A DNA stretch of 53,546 nucleotides from JAVWJP01 sp036638975 (lineage in GTDB: Bacteria; Bacillota; Clostridia; Oscillospirales; Ruminococcaceae): contig JAVWJP010000015.1 in NCBI GenBank assembly GCA_036638975.1, positions 1 through 53,546 on the forward strand. The letters are read 5' to 3'. Below, one piece after another: positions 1-7,152 of this stretch (position 1 is the first letter of the stretch; every line of letters starts with the position of its first letter). The position numbers and the translations under genes are program-made. The notes below the pieces were generated by a model that did not search any database, was not told the origin of the DNA, and saw nothing but the letters and a program-made list of their open reading frames with translations.

Positions 1-51
1 TTACGAACCTCTGAATATACCGAAAACTGAGATACTTTAGTGGTAGTTAAA

Positions 52-97
52 GGCACTTCAAGACCTTGTGAAAACTGGGTTTTGAAGTGCCTTTTTC
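52..97 (+). terminator. Rho-independent terminator near the left end
   Basis: A 10-bp stem (ggcacttcaa paired with ttgaagtgcc) is followed by tttttct. It would end transcription entering from the left. The right half carries ctgggttttgaagtg (75-89), which recurs exactly at 18754-18768 near the other end of the element. Confidence 0.75.
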
Positions 98-250
98 TCG
101 CAAAGCCCCATGGTTCCAATGCTTGCTCATTTTGCCATAAAAAGAGGCTATTTTTGCACAAATGCGAGAAAAATGCGAGAACTTTGCGAGAACGCCAGCC
201 CAGTAACGACACCGCTTTGCAGGACTGGAAAAAAGTTAAAATGCGAGAAT
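95..250. repeat. Cluster of atgcgagaa(c) repeats at the element's left end
   Basis: Direct copies of atgcgagaa(c/t) or ttgcgagaac lie at 162-171, 173-182, 184-193 and 241-250, three of them 11 bp apart. An inverted copy lies at 95-105. The same motif occurs twice at 18686-18708. Repeats of this kind at both ends of an integrated element suggest arm-type integrase/excisionase sites or operators for the adjacent HTH genes. The assignment is inference; the repeats are seen directly. Otherwise bases 1-312 hold no gene. Confidence 0.5.
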
Positions 251-312
251 TTTGCCGAAAATCACGAAACAGGGTCGCCTACCGCTGAAATATGGAAATG
301 GAGACTACTGTT

Positions 313-858
313 ATGAGCTATGAAAAAATCTGTGCCAACATCAAGGCGCAAAACAAAAAATTCCTCACGCAAGAGGAAGTGGCAGTTCTTTGCCACCTGA
401 GTAAAAAGACGATTTACAAGCTGGAGCGTTCCGGCAAGCTGCCCTATGCGGTATGCCTTGATCGCTTGACCCACACCCATCAAATCAAAACGGAGGATGT
501 GCTTGCCATGCTCAAAGAGCGGCACTGCAAGCAGGAGCAGGACAGTCTGTACCTCCGCACAATGAGGCGTTATTACAAGGACAGGCTCCGCAAAGAAAAA
601 GATGTGTTGGAAATGAACGACATCATGCGTTTAACCGGATTTTCAAAATCCGGGGTGCTGAACTGGCTATCACTGGGGAAACTGCAAGCCTTCCGCATGG
701 GCAAGTCCTACATGACACCCAAACGCTGTTTGCTGGACTTTTGGCTGTCACCGACACATCGCACCATTAAGAACAAATCAGCCGTACAAAAGGCGGATAT
801 CGCTGCCATAGAACAGGCATACCGCACGGCCTTGCCGGGAGGTGATGGCGATGAATGA
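313..858 (+). CDS. Double helix-turn-helix DNA-binding protein A
   Basis: This is a predicted regulator or excisionase-like DNA-binding protein of about 181 residues. Two separate helix-turn-helix units of the HTH_17/MerR-like kind are visible. The first has TQEEVAVLCHLSKKTIYKLERSGKLP (stated here as two pieces: TQEEVAVLCHLSKK, then TIYKLERSGKLP) and the second has MNDIMRLTGFSKSGVLNWL. A charged helical linker joins them. The ATG at 313 is preferred because ggag sits about 10 bases upstream; in-frame ATGs at 292 and 298 have no good site. The gene overlaps the next one by 8 bases, and both share the HTH-linker-HTH layout, so they look like paralogues in one operon with the following two genes. 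The target DNA is unknown, but the repeats just upstream are an obvious candidate. Confidence 0.75.
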   Translation: MSYEKICANIKAQNKKFLTQEEVAVLCHLSKKTIYKLERSGKLPYAVCLDRLTHTHQIKTEDVLAMLKERHCKQEQDSLYLRTMRRYYKDRLRKEKDVLEMNDIMRLTGFSKSGVLNWLSLGKLQAFRMGKSYMTPKRCLLDFWLSPTHRTIKNKSAVQKADIAAIEQAYRTALPGGDGDE

Positions 859-1447
859 ATATGATACGCTGCTCAAGCAGTACCCCGAATATGTCAGCAA
901 AGAGCAACTTCGCTTGATTGCTCATGTCAGCAAAAGAACGGCACGGTACTATCTGCTCACCGGGCTGATTCCCTGCGTAGACAATGGAAAGAAAACCCGC
1001 AATTATCAAATCAAGATGACCGATATCGTCGCCTTCCTGCAAGACAGAGTGGAAAATCCGGATCTCTACCGTTTTGCCAACAGCGATATTCTGCGCCGCT
1101 TGAAAAATGGCAAGACAGTGATGATCCCCACAGCAGAGCTGCCTATCTTTCGGCGGTATCTGCAAGCCACGTTGAAAGAGTATCAAGATGTCATGACGAT
1201 GCGGGAAGTGGAAGCGTATCTGGGTTTTGAGTACAGCCGTATTGCGGACTGGTGCGCCAGCGGCTTACTGCAAGCCATTCCCTACAATTACAATTACCGC
1301 ATCCCGAAGGTGTATCTGATTGACTTCGTTGCCCGCATGGAGAGCAGCAGTCTGTGGGGTAGGCGCACAGTGGGGTACAAGCAGCGAATCAACGATTATG
1401 CCATTTGGAAACTGAAAAAAGGCAATGCCGGCGGGAGGGAAAAATAA
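851..1447 (+). CDS. Double helix-turn-helix DNA-binding protein B
   Basis: This is a second predicted DNA-binding protein of about 198 residues with the same architecture as its upstream neighbour. It has an N-terminal HTH (SKEQLRLIAHVSKRTARYYL), a linker, a second HTH (TMREVEAYLGFEYSRIADW) and a basic tail. The ATG at 851 is chosen because ggagg (838-842) lies 8 bases upstream; GTG 842 and ATG 845 are in frame but too close to that site. It overlaps protein A at the start and shares a TAATG junction with the next gene, so the four genes from 313 to 2063 look co-transcribed. The role may be element regulation or excision; no specific function can be read. Confidence 0.75.
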   Translation: MNEYDTLLKQYPEYVSKEQLRLIAHVSKRTARYYLLTGLIPCVDNGKKTRNYQIKMTDIVAFLQDRVENPDLYRFANSDILRRLKNGKTVMIPTAELPIFRRYLQATLKEYQDVMTMREVEAYLGFEYSRIADWCASGLLQAIPYNYNYRIPKVYLIDFVARMESSSLWGRRTVGYKQRINDYAIWKLKKGNAGGREK

Positions 1448-1722
1448 TGCAGCGAACATTAGAACAGCTTTATAACGGGGAAATTTACCCCAACGAGCAG
1501 CTAAAGGTACACGCCAAAGGCTATCAAGAGGCAAGAAAAACCGCTTTTGAAGCCTATGAAGCATTGGAAAACAAGCTGTGTCAAACGATGAGAGAGGAGC
1601 TGGACGCATTTCTCGCCAAAGATTCCGAGGCATCCGCCTTGGAAGAAACACAGGTTTTCATCAATGGGTTTCAGCTTGGTGCCAAGCTGATGTTGGAAAT
1701 TTTAGAGGAGGACAGGACGTGA
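1447..1722 (+). CDS. Small DUF6809-like element protein
   Basis: A 91-residue acidic, helical protein beginning MQRTLEQLYNGEIYP. From memory this N-terminus fits the DUF6809 family, which is common in clostridial mobile elements; that assignment is by recognition only. No catalytic motif, signal peptide or membrane segment is visible. Its start codon overlaps the stop codon of the preceding HTH gene (TAATG), and its stop overlaps the start of the TnpV gene (TGATG), so translation is probably coupled. The function is unknown. Confidence 0.65.
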   Translation: MQRTLEQLYNGEIYPNEQLKVHAKGYQEARKTAFEAYEALENKLCQTMREELDAFLAKDSEASALEETQVFINGFQLGAKLMLEILEEDRT

Positions 1723-2063
1723 TGGAATTTGAATATATTGAAAAAGATGGATTGCTCTATCCTAATCTCGCGCTTGGCGATACCGACCGGCTGAATAATT
1801 TGGATAAATATGGTGAAATGAGATTGCGGTATCTTCACGCCAAAAAGCCGGAGCTGTACCGAGAACTGTTCTTCACCGGAAAGTTGGCGGAACATTGCGA
1901 GCAGATTGAGGCGGTGGCGTTCAAAATGTCAGAGCAAATACAAGAGGACTACATCGCCAAGAACCCGTTGCCGGAGGACGATTTCTGGATGCGGGTCAGC
2001 ATCCGCATGATGGCGCAGATGGTGGCAGACGAGGTGGTGCGGTTTCAGGTGATTGAGGTTTAG
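1722..2063 (+). CDS. TnpV-like transposon-encoded protein
   Basis: A 113-residue protein resembling TnpV of the clostridial Tn4451 family. The opening EYIEKDGLLYPNL, the central KYGEMRLRYLHAKKPELY and the tail with repeated charged helices are typical. TnpV is a conserved accessory protein of mobile elements with no settled biochemical role. Its start is coupled to the upstream gene (TGATG) with gaggag just before it. It ends the four-gene leftward operon and is followed by a good terminator. Confidence 0.75.
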   Translation: MEFEYIEKDGLLYPNLALGDTDRLNNLDKYGEMRLRYLHAKKPELYRELFFTGKLAEHCEQIEAVAFKMSEQIQEDYIAKNPLPEDDFWMRVSIRMMAQMVADEVVRFQVIEV

Positions 2064-2072
2064 GATGAGATG

Positions 2073-2112
2073 CAACAGGGGCTATACCGTGGTGGTGTAG
2101 CCCCTGCTTTGT
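2073..2112 (+). terminator. Terminator of the HTH-tnpV operon
   Basis: The inverted repeat caggggcta...tagcccctg is followed by ctttgttt. It lies 10 bases after the TnpV stop codon. Confidence 0.7.
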
Positions 2113-2193
2113 TTCGAGATGTGTGAACTTTTGCGAGGTGAGCCAGTTTTCGCAGCTTCGAGTGCAATGCTCATTTTCTCGTGTTTGGCAAAG

Positions 2194-2820
2194 TTATTTC
2201 GCAGTTTGTTCAGTCAGCTCATTTACTGTTTTTTGACTAAACAAACAAGTTATAGCATATACCTTTTCATATTTAGAATTTGCATAAGTTCTTAGCTCAT
2301 AGAAAGCATGTTCAGGAGAAAGCGATGAAATAGTATCTTTTGATGTATGAATTTGAATAACTAAGGGGATTTCTTTTTCATATTCTATCATTGTTTTATC
2401 CGTCAAATACGATGTTGTCGTGCTTAATCCCTCAAAGTCAAAATCTCTTTCAGTTTTATAGCTGTTAGACCCTTTATTCTCCACAGCAGTCCGTAAGCCT
2501 AAGCCTATATTGTCAAAAGTTAGTGCAATTCTACTTTGGGGTTCATTGAGTTGAGTTCCGCCACCACCAGAAATCAATTTCCATTCAGTACCTTGTAATT
2601 CATAGGTGTTTATTTGTAAGGATTGTATGGTGTCATCTACAAGAAAATCCAGTATATATGGTGGCTTTTCCGAACCTACAAACTCAAGGATTGACTGCTC
2701 GGCCTCAGTTAATTCGGCTTTTTGGATATACATTTCTTCTTTTGCTGTCTTAGATGATGAGCAAGCTGTCGTTGAAAACAAAATTGCTATGATAGCTAAA
2801 GCGCTTGCTGTTTTTTTCAT
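2194..2820 (-). CDS. Predicted lipoprotein of unknown function
   Basis: A 208-residue exported lipoprotein. It has a Lys-Lys start, a hydrophobic stretch (ALAIIAILF) and a lipobox ending TTAC, then a Ser-rich linker, which is the signal for signal peptidase II and lipid anchoring at the cell surface. The rest is a soluble mixed alpha/beta region with no family I recognise; a Gly cluster (SGGGGTQL) lies near residue 85. A gggggg ribosome binding site precedes the ATG. The gene is alone, transcribed against both neighbours, and more AT-rich than the mobilization genes. It is therefore a separate cargo gene, and its function cannot be assigned. Confidence 0.75.
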   Translation of the reverse strand: MKKTASALAIIAILFSTTACSSSKTAKEEMYIQKAELTEAEQSILEFVGSEKPPYILDFLVDDTIQSLQINTYELQGTEWKLISGGGGTQLNEPQSRIALTFDNIGLGLRTAVENKGSNSYKTERDFDFEGLSTTTSYLTDKTMIEYEKEIPLVIQIHTSKDTISSLSPEHAFYELRTYANSKYEKVYAITCLFSQKTVNELTEQTAK

Positions 2821-3128
2821 GTTTAGTTCCCCCCATTATTATATAAATACATCACCCAAGCGATATATTGCCATGCTACCCTTGCACAAACTTTTGCGTG
2901 GTACCATGCTGTTACAGTCATTTTACCATGCTATCCTCAAAAAATCCATAGGGTGCAACGGCCTGTGTTGATTTTGACGTTTTCACATAATCAGCACAGA
3001 AAAATGCGTAGAAATCAAACTATGCGGCTATGCTATGTGAAAAACATATTATAACCGAGATTTTATTGACCTTTTAAATTTTATCGGCTATAATATACAC
3101 ATAACTAATTTTAGACGAGGTGATTACT
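2821..3128. promoter_or_regulatory. Promoter of the DUF4143 ATPase gene in a divergent intergenic region
   Basis: The region between the divergent lipoprotein and ATPase genes is AT-rich. A clear plus-strand promoter is present: TTGACC at 3066-3071, a 17-bp spacer, and TATAAT at 3089-3094. It is followed by gacgagg just before the ATG at 3129. I see nothing else definite in the rest of the gap. Confidence 0.75.
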
Positions 3129-4358
3129 ATGACTTATATCAAAAGAGCAATGGAGGACACCTTTCTCCGTTTATCCAAGGAATATCCTGCACTCCTACTA
3201 ACCGGTCCAAGACAGGTGGGCAAAACCACCATGCTGCAAAAGTTGGCACAGGACGAGAACACCGGGCGTGAATATGTGACACTGGACGATTTGACAGAGC
3301 GGCAGATGGCAAAAAACGACCCGAAACTGTTCTTTCAAATCCACAAGCCACCCATCTTTATTGACGAGGTGCAATATGCACCGGAGCTGTTCACCTACAT
3401 TAAAATTCACATAGACCAGAACCACCGTGCCGGGGATTTTTGGCTGACTGGTTCACAGGTGTTTAAACTGATGGAGGGTGTACAGGAATCGCTGGCGGGA
3501 CGTGTTGGCTTGCTTCAGATGTCGCCGATGTCGCAGGCGGAACTCTGCGGCGCACCCACCACGCCCTTTGTGCTGGATTTAGAGGTACTGACCCAGCGGG
3601 TAAAGGAACGTGCCGCCATCGACACGCCTGCCCTCTACAAACGCATCTTTGAGGGCGGTATGCCGGCACTGGTCAGCGGACAGTACAGCGACCATCAGCT
3701 GTTTTATTCCAGCTATATCAGCACCTATATTGACCGTGATGTGAAGGAAATTTCCGGCACCATTGACTCCCTGCGGTTTATGGATTTTATCACCGCTGCC
3801 GCCGCTTTATCCGGGCAGATGCTCAACTATAAAACCATTGGTGACGCTGCCGGAATTGACCAAGTGACCGCCAAAAATTGGCTTGGCATTTTGGAGCGGC
3901 TTGGCATTATTTTCTACCTGCATCCCTATTCCAACAATATGCTCAAACGCATGGTGACAAAGCCGAAGCTGTATTTCTACGACTGCGGCTTGGTAGCGTA
4001 CCTCACCAAATGGAGCGATAGCGAAACGCTGATGAACGGTGCCATGAGCGGTGCCATTTTGGAAAATTTTGTGGTGTCGGAGATTGCGAAAAGTTATCAA
4101 AACTGCGGCAGGGAAGCGTTTATTTATTATTATCGGGATAAAGACACCAAGGAGATTGACATTTTGCTGGAGGACAGTGGCAAGCTGTACCCCATGGAGA
4201 TTAAAAAAACAGCCACGCCCCAAAGCCAGCTCACCCGAGTGTTCCGGGTAATTGATAAGGCAACTTTGGAGCGTGGCACAGGCGCGGTGCTGTGTACGAC
4301 GGATCGATTGTCGGCATTTGATAGGAATAATTTGATTGTGCCGATTTGGGGGATATAG
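3129..4358 (+). CDS. DUF4143-family ATP-binding protein
   Basis: A 409-residue member of the AAA/DUF4143 family. The Walker A loop GPRQVGKTT lies near residues 26-34 and a Walker B-like strand (PIFIDEVQYAP) near 80. The C-terminal part has the DUF4143 region, with a PD-(D/E)XK-like ending (KEIDILLEDSGKLYPMEIKK). These proteins are common in anaerobes and mobile regions, but their role is poorly defined; links to defence or toxin-antitoxin systems have been suggested. The ATG at 3129 sits 8 bases after gagg, and the upstream GTG at 3120 is less likely. It has its own promoter and terminator, so it is a self-contained cassette. Confidence 0.85.
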   Translation: MTYIKRAMEDTFLRLSKEYPALLLTGPRQVGKTTMLQKLAQDENTGREYVTLDDLTERQMAKNDPKLFFQIHKPPIFIDEVQYAPELFTYIKIHIDQNHRAGDFWLTGSQVFKLMEGVQESLAGRVGLLQMSPMSQAELCGAPTTPFVLDLEVLTQRVKERAAIDTPALYKRIFEGGMPALVSGQYSDHQLFYSSYISTYIDRDVKEISGTIDSLRFMDFITAAAALSGQMLNYKTIGDAAGIDQVTAKNWLGILERLGIIFYLHPYSNNMLKRMVTKPKLYFYDCGLVAYLTKWSDSETLMNGAMSGAILENFVVSEIAKSYQNCGREAFIYYYRDKDTKEIDILLEDSGKLYPMEIKKTATPQSQLTRVFRVIDKATLERGTGAVLCTTDRLSAFDRNNLIVPIWGI

Positions 4359-4359
4359 A

Positions 4360-4402
4360 AAAAAGCCTGAACACTTATTTAACTGGGTTCAGGACTTTTT
4401 AA
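4360..4402. terminator. Bidirectional terminator between ATPase and reverse transcriptase genes
   Basis: The inverted repeat agcctgaac...gttcaggact is flanked by a-run and t-run sequence on both sides. It lies between two convergent stop codons and can serve both genes. Confidence 0.7.
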
Positions 4403-4407
4403 ATAAA

Positions 4408-5925
4408 TTATTTTTTCTTTAGCTCGTCTCTTTTTCTCCTAATTTTAAGTAAGTGTCGCTTTGTATCACGAGTAATCGGTTCAACAATAGTGGCACCCTC
4501 CGGATTAAAAATACTATCAGCCTTTGCAACGTAGGCGAAAAAATTTCCGCTTCTATAGGGATTGTTTTTATCTATTTTTATTACCTTTTCGGGTAACATG
4601 GATTTATCATATTGCCCATTGCGACCTTTTTGTGTATATGTGTTGTATAGTTCATTGCAACTGATAACTTTACCTTTTTTAGTACGACCACCACTTTGAA
4701 TTATAAAATTTAATTTGCGATACATACGATAATAATATTTTGATACCGTCTTGGGTCTTAATGTAACCTCTTTCCCATCAAAGACAAAACCAAGATAATC
4801 AATATGGCTCACAAAATGATTCGCATCGTCTGAAACATTATTTATTGTATAGTTCTTATATGTATATAGCTGTGTCTTATCACTTTGAAGTTCAATACCA
4901 TCAATTTTTTTCACCAAATCAAACACAAAGTCCTTCACATTCTTTAAGGCGGTTCCACAGCTATTTGGGATAATGACAATGAAATCATCACTATATCTAA
5001 GATAAAGACCGTTTAGGCTGCAAACATACTCATATACCGCCTTGTCAAACTCAACCATATATACATTCGACAAGACCGCACTAATCGCAGAACCTTGTGG
5101 TATTCCCCGGATGGTTTGGTTTGCATCAGCTTTGCTGGGAATATTCTTTTTAATGCAAGCTCCTTTGAGCTCCTTAAATTGTTCTTTTGTTAATACCAAG
5201 TCCTGACTATTAAGCGTTTTGATTTTTTCATCCAGCTTAGAAAGCCACTCTCTTGCCTTACGAGTTTTCCCTTTTTTTGCTTCTTCACGTACCTTTGCAA
5301 TGTCCTTTATTTCTTCGTCAGATAATAGAGAGTTTATTTTCAAAAGGTCTATTAAGTCCCACGTTGAGTATTTTGTTATATTTTTAAAAACAGCATACCA
5401 ATCTTCGCTTAGTGTTGTAATGCCTAAAACTTTGCATAGATTTTTCTTCAGATATTTATGATTCAGGTTATCAAAAAATTTCGTAAAATCCCCAACTATT
5501 ATTCCACAATCCTCTTTTCTAATAGAGTCAATGGCCTGCTTGGCAAAATGAACATTGTTTTTATGCAAATTTGTTCGATAAGCAACCACCGCATCTGAAA
5601 ATCCGAGCTCGGCAACATATTTATTGTATTTTTCATTTAACAAAAAACCATAGTACTGGTAAATGCACCGGTCAATATGTGCTGAATAGCATATAGGCCG
5701 AATTTTTTCTTTTACGCCTGTTTTTTCTGGATTGCCCTTTTCATATTCTTTTTTTGAAAACTTATAAAAGATCTGATCATAGTGTATAAACGGGAAAAAA
5801 CTATGTGCCGCGATATCATTGGGATTGGTTATATATTTCCATGCAGAATTCAAGCCGAATTTCGCATCGAAATGGGCATAGCCTGCAGGTCTGCTATTTT
5901 TCTGTTTCCATTCTATAATATCCAT
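4408..5925 (-). CDS. Stand-alone reverse transcriptase, probable defence-associated (DRT/unknown-group) type
   Basis: A 505-residue RNA-directed DNA polymerase. The conserved RT blocks are visible in order. Motif A is GDFTKFFDNLNH near residue 145. RGIPQGSAISAVLSNVYM lies near 273. The catalytic box YSDDF near 311 has Ser where most bacterial RTs have Ala, Val or Met. A helical insertion (about 190-250) separates the fingers and palm blocks. No maturase X domain, HNH endonuclease or group II intron RNA is seen, so this is not an intron protein. ATG 5925 is preferred over GTG 5955 because ttagagg lies just upstream. The 5' leader holds two hairpins. Its place in a mobile element beside a restriction system suggests anti-phage function. 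The exact class (DRT, retron-like or Abi-like) cannot be fixed by eye. Confidence 0.85.
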   Translation of the reverse strand: MDIIEWKQKNSRPAGYAHFDAKFGLNSAWKYITNPNDIAAHSFFPFIHYDQIFYKFSKKEYEKGNPEKTGVKEKIRPICYSAHIDRCIYQYYGFLLNEKYNKYVAELGFSDAVVAYRTNLHKNNVHFAKQAIDSIRKEDCGIIVGDFTKFFDNLNHKYLKKNLCKVLGITTLSEDWYAVFKNITKYSTWDLIDLLKINSLLSDEEIKDIAKVREEAKKGKTRKAREWLSKLDEKIKTLNSQDLVLTKEQFKELKGACIKKNIPSKADANQTIRGIPQGSAISAVLSNVYMVEFDKAVYEYVCSLNGLYLRYSDDFIVIIPNSCGTALKNVKDFVFDLVKKIDGIELQSDKTQLYTYKNYTINNVSDDANHFVSHIDYLGFVFDGKEVTLRPKTVSKYYYRMYRKLNFIIQSGGRTKKGKVISCNELYNTYTQKGRNGQYDKSMLPEKVIKIDKNNPYRSGNFFAYVAKADSIFNPEGATIVEPITRDTKRHLLKIRRKRDELKKK

Positions 5926-5948
5926 AAATTCATCCTCTAAAATCGCAG

Positions 5949-6028
5949 TACCCACCAGTATGGAGGACAGTGTTCCTAAACTGGTGGGTATAAAATCAAC
6001 TTAATATTCACTTTTCCTCTGTAAGAGG
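5949..6028 (-). ncRNA. Structured leader upstream of the reverse transcriptase (candidate ncRNA)
   Basis: An 11-bp perfect stem (tacccaccagt with actggtgggta, 5949-5959 and 5980-5990) encloses a 20-base loop. The loop has its own agga/tcct pairing. A second small hairpin (cctct/agagg, 6016-6028) lies upstream on the minus strand. The main stem ends 24 bases before the RT start codon. Several defence RTs and all retrons depend on a structured RNA beside the RT gene, so this is a candidate cofactor or template RNA. It could equally be a translation-control hairpin or attenuator. Confidence 0.5.
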
Positions 6029-6073
6029 TCTTATGTCGTGCCTACTAACTGTCCAAATCTGCGTTAATCAATA

Positions 6074-6108
6074 ATTATGCTATAATAAATATAATCACAA
6101 CTATGGAG
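6074..6108 (+). promoter_or_regulatory. Probable promoter -10 and RBS of the small membrane protein gene
   Basis: The sequence tgctataat forms an extended -10-like box around 6077-6085. GGAGG lies at 6104-6108, 9 bases before ATG 6118. No convincing -35 box is seen. Confidence 0.45.
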
Positions 6109-6117
6109 GTCTTTCTT

Positions 6118-6378
6118 ATGATGTGCTACCAATATTCTTTCTCCTGTGTGGAAATAGAACAGCTGAACGGCATTCTTGCGAATATCGTCAGTGGAGCAAT
6201 CAATAGTATTGTCAGTGAAATGATTGGCATTGGTCTGGAATATGCAATAAAGTATATTCGCAAGAATGCCGTTCAGCTCTTGACAACAATCCTCTTCCTT
6301 TACACCGTATATCGTATAAAGCTACTACCACTTTACAGCGTTTTGAGCAAAAGGTCAAGAAGTAAAGGGCATTATTAA
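6118..6378 (+). CDS. Small predicted membrane protein with an inverted repeat inside its gene
   Basis: An 86-residue ORF with a strong ggagg site 9 bases before ATG 6118. The first half is amphipathic (QLNGILANIVSGAINSIVSE). The second half has a hydrophobic segment (VQLLTTILFLYTVY) followed by a very basic tail (SKRSRSKG), as in small membrane-active peptides or toxin-like proteins. No family is recognised. It sits between the ImmA-like gene and the reverse transcriptase, on the opposite strand to both. The coding region contains a perfect 25-bp inverted repeat (6161-6185 and 6254-6278), so the DNA may also encode a structured RNA. Whether it is translated is unproven. Confidence 0.5.
   Translation: MMCYQYSFSCVEIEQLNGILANIVSGAINSIVSEMIGIGLEYAIKYIRKNAVQLLTTILFLYTVYRIKLLPLYSVLSKRSRSKGHY
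6161..6278. repeat. Perfect 25-bp inverted repeat enclosing a 68-base loop
   Basis: The left arm at 6161-6185 (starts agctgaacggc) is the exact reverse complement of the right arm at 6254-6278 (ends gccgttcagct). The loop contains a weaker nested pair (caatca/tgattg). On either strand the transcript would fold into a long hairpin. No poly-T tract follows, so it is not a plain terminator. Confidence 0.9.
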
Positions 6379-6399
6379 CAATTGGTTTACAATATTTTC

Positions 6400-7152
6400 T
6401 TACCACCGGACCAAAGACAGTGTAGCATTTATATTCTTGAACGGTACCGCCATCTCTGATACCGATGTTTTTGTTTGCCCCCAAGTAGCTTGTGGCACTT
6501 TAATATACTCGTCTTTCGGTGGCATATAGCTTTTTTCAAAGCATTTACAGGCTATGCTTTGCGGCGGTAAGGGCTGTCCTTTTCGTAAAGTAGGTTGCTT
6601 GCAACCGGGAGATTTCGTTGCCCACTGTACAATACCGTTCACCGTCCACACAGCCATAAAGCTACCTTGCAGAAAAGCGATTGTCCGTATCACCGTCGTC
6701 TGAATAGATGCAGCATAGCTACTGGCGATGCCGCTTATGGTTGTAAAATCGTAGCTATCGTCATTAATCAGCAGTTCCATTTTATCTTGTGGCAAAAGAA
6801 ACGCTGCGGCAAAGCGGTTGGCCTCTACTTCAAAGGGCTTATTTGCTTTATCGGTAGTAAAGATATCATTGCTGGAGCATTGAAACTTTTCGCCCGGGTG
6901 CTTTAAGAAAAAATGTCCTAATTCATGTGCCTTCGTAAAATTGATGCGAGTGGGTATTTGGCAATCGGTGTTTATGAGGATGTAATATTCGCCATCAATT
7001 TTGTGTAGAGCACCTGAGTATTTTATATCGTTGTACGGATATTCCTCCCACTCGATACCGCTTTCCTTACAGATGCGTGGAAAGTGCAGGATTGGAATAT
7101 CGACGATGTTAAAATCTCTCAAAACCTGCGCTGCACATTGTTCCGGTGTCAT
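6400..7152 (-). CDS. ImmA/IrrE-type zinc metallopeptidase
   Basis: A 250-residue protein with the HELGH zinc-binding motif near residue 74 (AHELGHFFLKH) and a downstream Glu in EVEANRFAAAFLLP, the hallmark of the ImmA/IrrE family (DUF955). Such proteases cleave repressors in mobile elements or regulate stress responses. The C-terminal region has a WTVNG...W patch and two Cys near the end; I do not recognise a second domain. Its ATG overlaps the stop of hsdS by four bases (ATGA), so it is translated as the last gene of the type I restriction operon. The substrate might be the HTH protein that opens the same operon; that is inference. Confidence 0.85.
   Translation of the reverse strand: MTPEQCAAQVLRDFNIVDIPILHFPRICKESGIEWEEYPYNDIKYSGALHKIDGEYYILINTDCQIPTRINFTKAHELGHFFLKHPGEKFQCSSNDIFTTDKANKPFEVEANRFAAAFLLPQDKMELLINDDSYDFTTISGIASSYAASIQTTVIRTIAFLQGSFMAVWTVNGIVQWATKSPGCKQPTLRKGQPLPPQSIACKCFEKSYMPPKDEYIKVPQATWGQTKTSVSEMAVPFKNINATLSLVRW

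Noticed and set aside
2606..2971. 121-codon ORF opposite the lipoprotein gene
   Set aside because: It is antisense to a gene with a signal peptide and good ribosome binding site, and has no features of its own.
4408..5925. Group II intron reverse transcriptase
   Set aside because: No maturase X or HNH domain, no domain V-like RNA around the gene, and the catalytic box is YSDD rather than YADD.
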